64,000 bases of DNA from Rhizophagus irregularis (lineage: Eukaryota > Glomeromycota > Glomeromycetes > Glomerales > Glomeraceae), in assembly GCF_026210795.1 (NCBI RefSeq), contig NC_089438.1, positions 3,369,501 to 3,433,500 on the forward strand, written 5' to 3'. Of the stretch, positions 23,600-34,407 are shown piece by piece; within the stretch, counting starts at the first letter, position 1, and every line of letters starts with the position of its first letter. The translations under genes were made by a program, and so were the position numbers. Under the pieces are notes generated by a model. That model worked only from the letters and a program-made list of their open reading frames with translations. It was not told the DNA's origin and did not search any database.

Positions 23600-23960
23600 A
23601 CAACATTAATTCACATTCTGCATGAGGTATATGGCAATATATACACATCAAATGACCAAAAACAGGCAAAAAAATAGTGCGAATTGCATAAACTATTCGC
23701 AAATTTGTATAAACTATTTACAAATAGTATAGGTTAATTCGCAAATAGCCAAAAACAGCCAAGAATAGCCAAGAATAGCCAAGAATAGCCACTGCTTTTC
23801 ATGCCATTTTTTTTGCTGATTTTTAGCATTTCGACCTGTGATAGATGCCTATACTGTATAGTGATGATGGATGATCACATGATAATAAAATCATGTGGAT
23901 CTATTTTATATCTTCAAAAATTTTTTTATATAATTTGCATTGGTTTTAATTTTTATTGTT
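23600..23960. repeat. Dispersed repeat, copy 2, with short AAGAATAGCC tandem
   Basis: Second copy of the repeat at 15957-16180 (CATTCTGCATGAGGTATATG, AGATGCCTATACTGTATAGT, AAAATCATGTGGATCTATTT). It is interrupted at 23680-23800 by short repeats: GCATAAACTATTCGCAAAT pairs and four units of AGCCAAGAAT. Confidence 0.5.
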
Positions 23961-24149
23961 ATTAAAAGTTATTTTTAAAAAAAAAAATAAAATAAAAAGA
24001 ACTGGCTTAATACAAACCTATCCAAATAAATGATCAACTAACAGGAAGTAAGAATAAAATTTATTTTTATTTTTATTTTTATAATATACTGTAGATTTTT
24101 TGTTTGGTTCTAATCTAGTTTTAGTGAATATTCTGCTCCTCTTCAAATT

Positions 24150-24775
24150 TAACCTATTTCAGCCAATTCTTTAGTTCTGGATGTACATTAACAAATCTCT
24201 CATAAAAATTGCTCTTGCTTTATCAATTTCTTTGTATCTTTTTTTTCATTTTTATATAAGCATTTCATGCTGATTCATCTGCATCCAACGTTCATATATA
24301 CTGTATCTCCTGCAACATTTTCCAACATTTCTTTCATATAAATATATTTGTACCAAAATTGATCCACTTATGGTAATAAAGTAACAGCATGATCAAACAA
24401 ATTTCTTGATATTGCAATTCTTCATTTCCATTTCAGTATATTTAATAAAAAGCAAATCCATATCCAATACCTTTTATATATCAAACACGCTTCTTCATTT
24501 CCATTTCAGTATATTTAATAAAAAGGGTAACATTGTGCAAATCCATATCTAATGCCTTTTATATATCAAACATGCTCTATTTAATTCTTTTTGACTTCTG
24601 CATATTTCAACTAACTTCTGATATTTAATCTATTTCTTCTTATAGCATCTTCAAATTCTTTCCTTTTATATAAATGCAATTCTATTAAGTCAGAAACCTT
24701 TTGTCGAAATGCTTTCTTCACAAATTCTTGTCTCTCTTTAGCTTCACAAAGAATTTATTCAGCCTGTAATTTGAA
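24150..24775 (-). pseudogene. Crooked neck/CLF1-like splicing factor, decayed copy 1
   Basis: CLF1/Crooked neck is an essential HAT-repeat protein of the NineTeen complex and spliceosome. On the minus strand, in shifting frames, this region reads KERQEFVKKAFRQKVSDL, YKRKEFEDAIRRNRLNIRS, LKYAEVKK, then VTLFIKYTEMEM-type sequence, VDQFWYKYIYMKEMLENVAG and YERFVNVHPELKNWLK followed by VKFEEEQN. The successive HAT motifs appear in the order known for the N-terminal part of the protein (RREFEDAIRRNR, IKYAEMEMKN, DQFWYKYTYMEEMLGN, ERFVNVHPEVKNWIKWAKFEE). Many stops and frameshifts show long decay. No introns are evident over about 200 codons, so an origin by retroposition is possible. It lies next to a second copy, and both are probably relics of one tandem duplication. 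Confidence 0.75.
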
Positions 24776-24924
24776 TCAGTGTAGGATTTTTATTTTTGAT
24801 CTTTGGATATTATTTATCTTGATTTGATACTTGTAAGAAGGATATTATAGTAAAAAGGATAATCCTATTATCAAGTATACCCATATAAAGGATATTAAGA
24901 ATATTATAGTAAGAAGATAAGTAT

Positions 24925-25460
24925 TTAAATTTAATCCATTTCAGCCAATTCTTTGGTTCTGGATATATATTAATGAACCTCTCAAAATTGCTCTTACTCT
25001 ATCAATTCCTTTGTATCTTTTTTTCTATTTTTACATAAGCATTTCATGCTGATTCATCTAGTTTCCACTGCAATCCAACATTCAAATATTTGACATGCTC
25101 CTGCAATATTTTCCAACATTTCTTTCCCATAAGTAAGTATATTTGTACCAAGATTGATCCACTTAAAGTAACAGCATGATCAAACAAATTTCTAATATAA
25201 TTGATATTGCAATTCTTCATTTCCATTTCAGTATATTTAATATGTACACAAATCCACATAGTTTTTTTTTGACTTTCTTTCTATGCTATATATTTCAACC
25301 AACTTCTGATATTTAATCTATTTCTTCTTATTCTTTCCTTTTACATAAATGATATTCTGACAATTCTTTAAGTCAGAAATCTTTTGATAAGATACTTTCT
25401 TTGCAGATTCTTGTCACTTTTTAGCTTTATGAAGAATTTGTTCAGCTAATTGGCACAGAA
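24925..25460 (-). pseudogene. Crooked neck/CLF1-like splicing factor, decayed copy 2
   Basis: On the minus strand from about 25460: AEQILHKAKK, stop, QESAKKV, SDLKN, RRNRLNIRSWLK-like pieces, then the open part VHIKYTEMEMKNCNINYIRN, LFDHAVTL, VQIYLLMGKKCWKILQEHV, LDESA, stop, NAYVKIEKK and, in another frame, ERFINIYPEPKNWLKWIKF. These are the same HAT repeats as copy 1. The frame at 25044-25259 is the longest surviving piece and should not be annotated as a gene. The downstream TATAGTAAGAAGGATAATCC segment occurs after both copies (about 24845 and 25632), which supports a tandem duplication of roughly 750-790 bp. Confidence 0.75.
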
Positions 25461-25916
25461 TTTTTATTTTTGATCTTTAGAGGATCTTATTTTTGATGTA
25501 TTAAAGGATAAGGTGCATTTATTTTTTATTTTGCAAAGTATGGGTAACTCCTAAAACTCATCATAGTCACTTAATGAGAATTACTGGATTCATTTTACTG
25601 TTATTTATAAAGATTTGGTGGATATATATTATGGTAAGAAGGATAATCCTATTATCAAATATACCTTATATAAAGTTAAGGTATATTTGATAGTAAGAAG
25701 GTAAGAAAAATAAAATAAAAATTAATAAATTAATAAAAAAAAAAAGAAAGAAAGGGGAAATAAGGCCTTTTTATATATTTTTTTTGTTATACAAACTTTA
25801 TGTCAACAAGTTTGAACTATACTTTTTTTAGGTAAATTAATTTCTTTTGTGAACCATAATAGGAAGGCTAATACTATTTTTAGGCAAATTAATTTCTTTT
25901 GTGAACCATAATTAGT

Positions 25917-26250
25917 GCTCTGAAATGAGTCAAGTTGAGTTGAGTTAATAATTTAATAAAATCGAGTTGAGTTGAATTAAGACTTATAATTCCAGCCAAA
26001 ATTATGGAATTTCCTTTTTTAGAAGCTATATTATACAAAATTCAAGACAAAAAATTTTTGAAATTTACAAGAATGGAATTTTGTGGAATAGCTATCACCA
26101 AAAAAGGAAATGATCAGCATAGCTGAAAGATTCGGTTTAACCAGCCAACTTGACTTATAATTTTAACTTGACTTAACTCAACTTGATTTAACACAAGTTG
26201 AGTCGAGTTTACATATAACTTGACTTGACTTGACTCATTGACTCATTCAC
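25917..26250. mobile_element. Element with TAGTGCTCTGAAATGAGTC end and TTGAG/TTGAC repeats
   Basis: The left part begins TAGTGCTCTGAAATGAGTC at 25913-25931, followed by AAGTTGAGTTGAGTT. The right part ends in TTGACTTGACTTGACTCATT and GACTCATTCACCC. The two pentamer blocks are mutually inverted, as expected for subterminal repeats of a hAT-like element. TAGTG fits YARNG. A clean right terminus and target duplication were not identified. Confidence 0.4.
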
Positions 26251-26749
26251 CCTATAAAAAATATATATACAGTTAGTATACTGTATTTTCGTATTTTGCA
26301 AACAGTATATTTATAGTATTATTACCATATAATTACAGTATTTTCACATACTGTATATATTTGGTATTCTGCACACTGTATCATACCTGCTGCAATAGCG
26401 GTGGACTTTTGACTTGAATGGCTTGCCATATTAAGGACATTTCTACCAAATTTTTAGTATTCTATAAAAGGTTAATTAGGTTGATCATTTTTAAAAATTA
26501 CCCAATGGAAATTTCCTACGATATATGATAAAAAGTTTCTAAAACATAACTGATAAAATGTCAATAACTTTCCAAACTTGATGTTAGTGGCTATGAAAAT
26601 TAATACAATTATCATCCTCTTCAAAGTACTTATTATGTGTTGATACTATGTTTATGTGGCTGTGAAGTGAATGATAGATCAAAATAGTAACTAAGAATAA
26701 CTCATTTCTTTTAAGTATATATATTAAAATAGAAATCATCTATTTCCAC

Positions 26750-27141
26750 TATACATGTTGCCGAAACTTGCCAAAAACATGGCCAAATCTGAAAGTTCCG
26801 AAACCTGAAACGAAACTCTGGCCGAAACTTGAGATCAATGTCCGAAACAATTTTATAATTCTGGCCAAAATTTTAGTGCCGGCCAGAATCATATATCACG
26901 TGACAGTGGATAAAAGTTTAGCCACCAGGAATGAACGTTACACAAAGTAAATTTTCAGCGATGAAATTTTGTGTTACATTAATGTTACACAAAACTTATA
27001 ATGCAGGCCAAAATGCATAATGCCGGCCAGAAAATTTCGGCCCAACTTTCGACTTTCGACTGGAGTTTCGTTTTGGAATGATTGGCCGAAGGCCGAATCC
27101 TGAAATTATTCCGAAATTGCCGAGTTTCGGCAACATGTATA
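26750..27141. mobile_element. hAT-like MITE, 392 bp, with 8-bp target duplication
   Basis: The element starts TATACATGTTGCCGAAACT and ends with the inverse AGTTTCGGCAACATGTATA; the TIR is about 19 bp. It is flanked by ATTTCCAC (26742-26749) and ATTTCCAT (27142-27149), a 7/8 match and the length expected of hAT insertions. The interior has repeated GGCC(G/A)AAA and CCGGCCAGAAT motifs in both orientations and a stretch (ATCACGTGA...TAAAAG..TAGCCACC..GTTACACAAA) that recurs inside the element at 42802-43599. The open frame at 26768-26950 is inside and non-coding. Confidence 0.8.
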
Positions 27142-27650
27142 ATTTCCATAATATTAATTTAAAGTGGCACTGTTAATTCAGATTGTGGCGCAATGTAAAA
27201 AAACGTGGCAAAATACTCTCATACGTTAATAAAAAAAATAAAATTTTACACAGCTAAAAATAATCATTAACATCAAAATCTTGTATTTTCAATTGTAAAT
27301 TTTAACATGCCATAATGCAGAAAACGTGTCAAAAATACTCTTGTACGTCTTTACTTCGCCCTCTTTAATAACGCAATTTTACAAATGATCGCGGCTAAAA
27401 ATAATTATTAACATCAAAAATTTTGCATTTCTCTGCTCTTCAATTGTAAATTTTAACATAGTTATGGCGCAATATAGAAAAGCGTGGAAAAAACACTCTT
27501 ATAAACCTCCTTTACTTCGCCTTCATTGATAATTTGAAATAGTGTTATTATTAAAAAATTTTCTTATATAAACACTTTGAGAAAGAGGGGAGAAAATTTC
27601 TTTAAACAGATTAATAAACAACGAATTAAAAATTATATATATCTATATAT

Positions 27651-27983
27651 ATGACAATCACAAAATCAATAATGAAATTCAAATGCTTATTGCTAATTTT
27701 CGCCTTTACTATTGTTTTAGCGGGTAAATAAATCATCACTTTTAAAAGAAAATTTTCTTTTTTTATTCATATTAATATTAAGGGTTCTTTTTAATAATAA
27801 TTTAAATTAACAGAAGCCTACCCCCCATGGGGATTGAAACGTGACGCTGACGCAGAAGCATTGGTGGCAGTTAAACGTGATGCGGACGCAGAAGCCATAC
27901 CCGCATTGGCAGTGAAGCGTGATGCTGACGCAGAAGCATGGGGGGCATTTAAACGTGATGCGGACGCATTTCTTCCACACTAA
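27651..27983 (+). CDS. KEX2-processed repeat peptide precursor (alpha-factor-like layout)
   Basis: Two exons, 27651-27723 and 27814-27983, join across a 90-bp GT-AG intron (GTAAAT...TTAACAG, phase 1) into an 80-codon ORF. The first ATG is 27651. The second, at 27672, gives a textbook signal peptide (MKFKCLLLIFAFTIVLA), cleaved before EA. The mature part is five short hydrophobic segments separated by a repeated processing cassette KR-DADAEA: YPPWGL, LVAV, IPALAV, WGAF and FLPH. Lys-Arg is the Kex2 endoprotease site. The following Asp-Ala/Glu-Ala dipeptides are what a Ste13-type dipeptidyl aminopeptidase removes, exactly the arrangement of yeast alpha-factor precursors and of fungal KEX2-processed repeat proteins. 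The five peptides differ from each other, unlike typical pheromone repeats. Product could be a pheromone, a symbiotic signal or a ribosomal peptide natural product; sequence alone does not decide. GC is higher here than around it. Confidence 0.8.
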
Positions 27984-28897
27984 AAATAGAATATATATTT
28001 TTTTGATTATCGATAAAGAAAATCTCATGTTTGCTTACCGTTACTAATTAACATTAAGTCGGTAGTGTGCTTTTTTTTAATGATATTATTATTTCTGATA
28101 TATTTTTACGTGATCACAGTTTTCTTATTTTTCGTCAGTTCACTGTTCACTTTGAATTCAAAATGACCAGTAGTTGAATTTTTTAATAATATTTTATAAT
28201 TACTTTTTCTACTTTTAGAATTGCGAAAAAAAATTGTAGAAAATTATTTAATGAAATTACTTTATTGCCTTCGTTTCTAAATACATTCTTCATGAATTTT
28301 TACAATATTTATGTTCATATAAAAAACGTTTTGTTGGCTATAATGATCATTGATTCACCACATGCTTTTTCACGAAATGTATGTTTCGATATAGAAAATC
28401 GAAATCGAACGCACAAATAGTAGCTGTGTTGGATTAGATGTACAACATGACTTGCCGATCAAGCGGTCTTAACTATAAAGAATACGGATCAGCAATTTAA
28501 AATTAATTTATACAGGCTAATTTAAACGTTACCATTTTTTTTAATTATATAGATGTGTTGCTGACAAGAAAAATTCTCCCATTTCATACAAAAGATATAA
28601 AGATATATGTAAAAATATTTTTATTTTTATTTTTTTTGAATCTTAAACTTTATTAGTATAACAATTCTCACAAACGTGGAACCGTCATGTACACGCAAAG
28701 CTATCTAATAAGAATATATACAAAAACCAAGAAAATATTACCCACTAAGTTAATTTGATAAAGTAAACTAAACTTTTATAAAATTTTTTTACTTTTATAA
28801 CTAGCAGACCTAACTAATTACCTAACCACGAAATTTTAGCAGCGAATCCAACCAGAGCCTAATCTTGGTAAAAATATTTATAAAATCTTTATATTTG

Positions 28898-28956
28898 TCG
28901 GTGAAACGTTTGTCGGTGAAATGATTGTCGATGAAGTAATTTTCGGTGAGTTAAAC
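28898..28956. repeat. Short TTGTCGGTGAAA tandem repeat
   Basis: Four diverging units of about 15 bp: TTGTCGGTGAAACG, TTTGTCGGTGAAATG, ATTGTCGATGAAGTA and ATTTTCGGTGAGTT. No function is evident. Confidence 0.6.
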
Positions 28957-29054
28957 GAGAGTACGAGACCCATGTTACATTATATCGATGTAACGTTTCA
29001 TATGTACGATCTTTTTTATTTTGAGGGACCTTTTTTCATACACATGATGAAATA

Positions 29055-29150
29055 AGCCTGGTCAGGATGCCAGCGAAGAGAGGCAAGCCTCCATGAAGAA
29101 GTATAAAGCGTTATGGAGGGACGAATTTCTGCGGAGGGATAACGTGGGTA
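29055..29150 (+). other. Isolated coding-like segment, possible exon or gene relic
   Basis: A GC-richer patch in AT-rich surroundings is open in one frame: GQDASEERQASMKKYKALW followed by RDEFLRRDN and a GTGGGTAAAATG that could serve as a donor. The composition (charged, helical) is protein-like. I could not link it to other exons and recognise no family. Between 27984 and 31052 nothing else gene-like was seen. Confidence 0.25.
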
Positions 29151-30919
29151 AAATGATAGATTTGTTACTTTTTTTCATCTTTTTTATTTTCTAGGGTTAG
29201 GATACTTTGATATTTTGTAAATAGACTTGCAGGTGAATTTCTTGAGATAAATAATGGAACTTTATTAGAAACTTTTTAATCTTTTTCAGTATCTTTTTTT
29301 TTTTTCATCGTTTGAAGAAATAATTTTATTTTTATTTTTCAGTTTGGAAAACTTAGAATTTACTTTTTTTTCTTCTTTTGCATTTTCGTGTGAATTAAAA
29401 CTTGGTGATAAAATAAGTGAAAATAATTAATAAATAAAACCAAAGTAAAAAAATTAAAATTTTATTGAATCGGTCGGTTTGTTGATCTTTATCGTTTCAT
29501 TAACTTAAAAAAATTTTGTTCGATGATCAAAAAAAACTTCAAAATGCAATTTTATTTTATTTTAATGTTCTTAATATTAATATTTAATTTGATTTAAATT
29601 AATATTACGATATTAGTATAATTCTTACGGAAGAAAAATTGACGGAAAATTATACTTGGTCGATCAATTTAAAAAAATAAGGATCGGTATAGTTACAAGA
29701 AATTTGTTAATCATTTTTCAGTGATCTAACCTTAGTCTTACTCACTTGAATTTCAAGACTTTTAATTTGCAAAAAAAAACAAATGTTTCGGTCTTTAATA
29801 GTCATAAAATCAATGTGCTGACTGTGTATAACATATTAATAAAACTTGATTGGATAAAAAGATCATAGTTGTTTGTAAAGAATTTCTATTTTTTTTTTAA
29901 AAAAAAATAAAATGCTTCTTACTAATAATCTATAAAATATTAAACTTTATTTGAAATAATTTTTTTCAAAGTTTTTCTGGTATATCATTTTTATTCTACC
30001 GCAGAAAAAAAAAATAATTGGATCATCCACGTGAATATTCGGGTAATTTATTTTCCGAATGTTTCAATTTTGGCTATCATAATATTTTTAGATAATGCTT
30101 ACATAACGATCAACATACTCGACAATCTTTTATTGTTTTAGAAAGCATATTGACAAATATTCATTATATTTCTAACCAATAAATCTAAAAACTGGCCAAT
30201 TGCGAATATATAATAAAAATTTGAATTTTATCATACGATATTGGCTATTTATAATAATAAGCCCTAAGTTGCTTGTAAATCGATTATGCTTAAACTGGCT
30301 ATAATAATCTACGTATTATACATTAAGTGTGCGAGATTTAATATGTTGAAACAACATTCGAAATTAAATATTACTCATCTTCGAAGATTATTCCATCTTT
30401 AATTGAAATATTTTTATACTGGTAGAGGGTTAACAATTATGATGATTTAACTTTTATTTTTTTTTTTCAAAATTTTTCATTAAAGAAAAAAAAATTCGAT
30501 AAATTTTTTAATAATTATTTTTAAAATCTTGAAATTTTTTTTTTTGGATTAGAAATTATAGAACATCTGATAATTTATAATCATTTTTATTATTACTTTT
30601 AATTTTTATTCGCGTTGTATGAAAAACTATATTTTACTACGATAAAAATTACTATATACGAATTAACTATATTCTGGAAAAAATTTCATCTCATTTCATA
30701 TGATACAAATGCAGGAGTCTTATAATATCTCGAATTGATCTTAAAATTACCCAATTAAAAATTTGAAACTTAGCTGATATAATCACATAAATCTCGTTTC
30801 AAATGTGATTTTACGAAATTAAATATTATTGAAACGAAAATAACGCTAAGGCAGATCAAATTTAGTGTGAAACGGTTCGATAAATTAAATTAATTAAAAA
30901 AAAGATGCTCGTTAAAAAC

Positions 30920-30927
30920 TATAAATA
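30920..30927 (+). promoter_or_regulatory. Probable TATA box of the secreted repeat protein gene
   Basis: TATAAATA lies 126 bp upstream of the ATG at 31053, followed by a CT-rich stretch (CTCTTTTTTTCACTTACCCATT) of the type common at fungal transcription starts. In DNA this AT-rich the match alone is weak; its position and the CT block support it. Confidence 0.4.
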
Positions 30928-31052
30928 ATCTCTTTTTTTCACTTACCCATTCTCAATATCATTTCATTAAAATAAAAAAAAATTAAGATTAAAAATTTAC
31001 TATATTAAGAGCAGCGCTCTAATAATTCTTTTTAAACAAACAAAAAATAATC

Positions 31053-31634
31053 ATGAAGTTAGCATTAATTACCTCAATTTTATTGTCACTTGCCATTATA
31101 TCTCAGGCAGTTCCTTTGGATATTTCCAAAAGAGATGGACATAAACAAATTCAATCAAATGATGATGAAATGCTTAGCAAAGTCAAACAGTCAATGGATA
31201 GTCAAGGTCTAAAAATTGCGGCGGTGAAGGTAAAAAAGGTGGAGGAGGTGGATGTGTTAGCGGTGCAGGTGGGTGGTAAGAAAAAGGGTCATAAAGGTGG
31301 AAAAGATAATGAAGACTATGAAAATTATGAAGGGTATGAAAATTATTATGATGGAAAGGATGGAGAGTATGATGATGGAAAGAATGGAGGATATGATGAT
31401 GGAAAGAATGGAGGATATGATGATGGAAAGAATGGAGGATACGATGATGGAAAGGATGATGGAAAAAATGGAGGATATGATGATGGAAAAAATGGAGGAT
31501 ATGATGATGGAAAGAATGGAGGATATGATGATGGAAAGAATGGAGGATATGATGATGGAAAGGATGGAGGGTATGGTGATGGAAAGGATGGAGGGTATGA
31601 TGATGGAAAGAAAAAGGACGATGGAAAGTATTAA
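31053..31634 (+). CDS. Secreted GGYDDGK(N/D)-repeat protein
   Basis: An intronless 193-codon gene. Residues 1-19 form a signal peptide (MKLALITSILLSLAIISQA). After seven residues comes a Lys-Arg pair (LDISKR-DGHK), a probable Kex2 propeptide site. A middle section is rich in Lys/Val (AAVKVKKVEEVDVLAVQVGG), then an Asp/Tyr/Glu stretch, and from about residue 105 to the end a tandem octapeptide GGYDDGKN/D, about ten units, one with YGDGK and one truncated to DDGKN. The DNA repeat (24 bp, GATGATGGAAAGAATGGAGG-type) is nearly perfect, so copy number should vary between isolates. Glycine- and tyrosine-rich low-complexity secreted proteins are often cell-wall or matrix proteins; an effector role cannot be excluded. 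The overlapping Met/Glu-rich frame at 31273-31791 is a shadow. AATAAA-like signals follow the stop. Confidence 0.85.
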   Translation: MKLALITSILLSLAIISQAVPLDISKRDGHKQIQSNDDEMLSKVKQSMDSQGLKIAAVKVKKVEEVDVLAVQVGGKKKGHKGGKDNEDYENYEGYENYYDGKDGEYDDGKNGGYDDGKNGGYDDGKNGGYDDGKDDGKNGGYDDGKNGGYDDGKNGGYDDGKNGGYDDGKDGGYGDGKDGGYDDGKKKDDGKY

Positions 31635-31799
31635 TAAAGAAAAGAAAATAGATAGATTAAATAGATTCCTTATTACGTATAATATACATATAAAACGTGA
31701 GAATAGTGAAAATAATTTTTCTTATATAATTATTAATTTTATTATAAAATATTATACTTTTTTTCTTGATCATTTGTCACTACTGCACTAGAAGTGAAT

Positions 31800-32568
31800 T
31801 TTTTTGTATTATTATTATTTTATACAACATAATATTATGGATAATTTTATTATTATATTATTATTGTTATTATTATTAAAAAATATTATATTTTATGAAT
31901 TAAATTCGTAATAAAATAAAATCGGTAAAAACCATTACAATTGTTGTTTAAAAGTGGAAAGGTTTAAAATTTGAATCAATAAATCCGCGATGTTTAAATT
32001 TGGGGTATGGTATGCCAAAAAGGAAACCATGTTAACGTTAGCATTAATGTTAGCATATTTCATATTTAAATGAAGCTAATCTTAACGTAAAACCATGCTC
32101 ACCCACCACCGATCCGAGTAAAAAGTGTTTATTCACCGAAAAAAAATGGGGGATGTCCCTTTTTTCATCTTTTGGGCTCAGTCAGAGACCTACAAAAGAT
32201 ACAAAAATGTTTAAATTAACTTGTTATAATTAAAGAATTTTAAATTTTTTTTTACAAATGTTTGTATATTTAATTTTTAGCTAGGCGTCATATTCCTAAC
32301 ATTATACCTTTTATGAGTAATTTTAACCTGCAAAGTTAGATTTCACTGTTTAAAATAGAGTAAATAATGAGCTAATACAATATTTAGCTTATCAATGATT
32401 TCAATAATTTATAACCTAAAAAACATACTGCGCAATATCCGCTGATCTGCAATCACGTGCGTATAATATTTGACGTGAACGATTAATTAAAAGATGGAAG
32501 GTAATCAAATCAGGTGATTTTAATAATATTAACATAGTTATTATGACACAGATTTTTGAATAATAAAT
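31800..32568. other. Intergenic AT-rich DNA
   Basis: Short ATT trinucleotide runs (31805-31880) and otherwise unstructured AT-rich sequence. No supported gene. Confidence 0.5.
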
Positions 32569-32629
32569 TTGACGCGTACAAATATTTTTTATAATTTTTT
32601 TAAGCTTCTAACAAAAAAATCCTTAGCCG

Positions 32630-32905
32630 TTTTCTCTTTCCTTTCTCACACTCGTCCTTTTTCTCTCGCTTTTCTCCTTCTTACTCTTACCGTCTTTTAT
32701 ACTCTGTCCACTCTCATTTTTTCCTCTCTTCCTTTTTATTCGCTCTTGCCTCCCTCTCTTGGCGTCTCATACTCTTCCTTCTCTTTCTTTCCACCTTCCC
32801 ACTTTCTCTCTTTCACTCTTCTTCCCTTTCCCTCTCACGTTTCCTCCCTTCCTTCCCTTTCTTTCTATCCTCCTTCACTCCTTTCCTTTCCATTCATATT
32901 CATTT
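32630..32905. repeat. Long polypyrimidine tract
   Basis: About 275 bases are almost entirely C and T on this strand (TTTCTCTTTCCTTTCTCACA and similar). Such purine/pyrimidine asymmetry can form triplex (H-) DNA. The Ser/Leu/Phe-rich open frames at 32569-32983 follow from the composition and are not supported as genes. The tract ends where the duplicated structured segment begins. Confidence 0.7.
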
Positions 32906-32920
32906 TATTATTTTATTTGG

Positions 32921-33570
32921 GTATCTTTGTTGGAGCAGCATGATGCTGTGTACGGGTGGGAGCATAGCGTACTTACTTTGTAAGCCTGTGAGTACCAGCT
33001 TTTGCTGCAGCCTCACAGTAGGGCTGGTTTGGAATTTTTTGGAGCGGTATAGTACTATGCATAGACGCTTACTTTTAGTAAGTTTGGGTACCAGCTTTCG
33101 CTATAGTCCTACGATAGGACCGGTTGGTTGTGGAACAGCACGGTGCTATGCGTAATTTTCATGGGAGGAGCATACTGCACTTCTTAAGAAGTCCCTTGTG
33201 GCAGGGCCGAAGGTAATTGTATTTTTACTTTTATTGTGGTTTTTTTTTATTTTTTTGTTATTCTTAAGTTCATTGGGTATTTGTTGGAGCAGCATAATAC
33301 TATGCACGGGTGGGAGCATAGTGTGCTTACTTTGTAAGCCTGTGAGTAACAGCTTTTGCTGTAGTCTTACAGTAGGGCTGGTTGGGAATTTTTTGGAGCT
33401 AGTACTATGCGAGGGTTGGAGCATAGACGCTTTTTTTAGTAAGTTCGTGGGTACCAGCTTTTGCTGTAGTCCTACGATAGGACCGGTTGGTTGTGGTATG
33501 GTGCTATGTGTAATTTTCATGGGAGGAGCATAGTGCACTTCTTAGGAAGTCCCTTGTGGCAGGGCCGTAG
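32921..33570. repeat. Two tandem copies of a GC-richer, hairpin-prone segment of about 345 bp
   Basis: Copy 1 begins GTATCTTTGTTGGAGCAGCA at 32921 and copy 2 GTATTTGTTGGAGCAGCATA at about 33268. Both run through GTGGGAGCATAG, TTACTTTGTAAGCCTGTGAG, CAGCTTTTGCTG, CACAGTAGGGCTGGTT, TAGTCCTACGATAGGACCGG and end AAGTCCCTTGTGGCAGGGCC. Several parts are self-complementary (GTCCTACGATAGGAC, CAGCTTTTGCTG/CAGC, CTTCTTAAGAAG). Open frames exist in several registers on both strands because of the higher GC, but they differ between copies and have stops at different places. A structured RNA-like or terminal repeat of an unknown element is more likely than a gene. Confidence 0.6.
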
Positions 33571-33574
33571 TACT

Positions 33575-34407
33575 TTATTAATAATATAATATAGTAAAGT
33601 ATTTTATTATAATTAATTGTAATTAATATTTAGAGTTTTTAATTAATATTAAAAGTTTTGGTTCAAAATTATGAAAAAATCTATTAACACAATTTTAAAA
33701 TGAAGTGAACTGTTTGTGATGCTAATGTTTATTCATGGTGCATCAACAAAACGCTTTATAAATTTTTTAGTCTGTTCACAAGTTAGTCATGTTTTGGAAT
33801 GTTCTTTTTTCATCGCGTATAAAGAAAAGTCTATATCTATCATATGATTATGATTACCAATTGTTGATTAACCAAATTTATCGATTATTTCCGACATTGA
33901 TTCTAAAAATAGTGATAAATCAAATAATTTTACCATTCATAAACCTATTTGGTCATTCATTTACATTAAAATAAGTGAAAATTTTATCCTTACTTTACTA
34001 AAAATAGTATTGATCTTGCGATAATTTTTTTATATGTTTTTCATTATATCTTGAAAGATTATTAATTCAAACTAATAAATAAATTGATATAATATATATT
34101 CCTAAATAAAGAATTACACGAATTACGCAATTATTTTTTGATAAAATGTTATTTACATAAACATTACTTTTTTTATCAATATATGAAAATAAACTTGTAC
34201 AAATGATATCATGGTTTAAATAAACTATTAACTTTTTGGAAAAAAACTTTTTCCATAAAAACAATTTCGGAATTAATCAATTCCGCCAATTGTATAACCT
34301 TAATAACCTTAAAATCATATATATATAATCGATCAGATCAAACTTTTTTTTCAAAATTAATTCTCTCTATATATATATATTTTTTTTTTCAAAAAAAATA
34401 TTCTAAA
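33575..34407. other. Intergenic region and probable promoter of the ATPase gene
   Basis: AT-rich spacer. A TATATATATATAT run at about 34368-34382 and an A-rich leader precede the ATG at 34408. The open frames at 33789-33974 and 34067-34264 lack any coding feature. Confidence 0.4.

Noticed and set aside
25044-25259. 71-codon minus-strand ORF with an ATG
   Set aside because: It is the longest surviving open piece of the decayed CLF1-like copy and is truncated on both sides by stops within the homologous region.
31273-31791. 172-codon Met/Glu/Arg-rich frame
   Set aside because: It is an alternative frame of the 24-bp repeat of the secreted protein. The other frame has a signal peptide and a proper start.
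32569-33538. Several overlapping frames of 70-130 codons on both strands
   Set aside because: They follow from the polypyrimidine tract and the GC-richer tandem duplication, and the two copies do not preserve the same frame.
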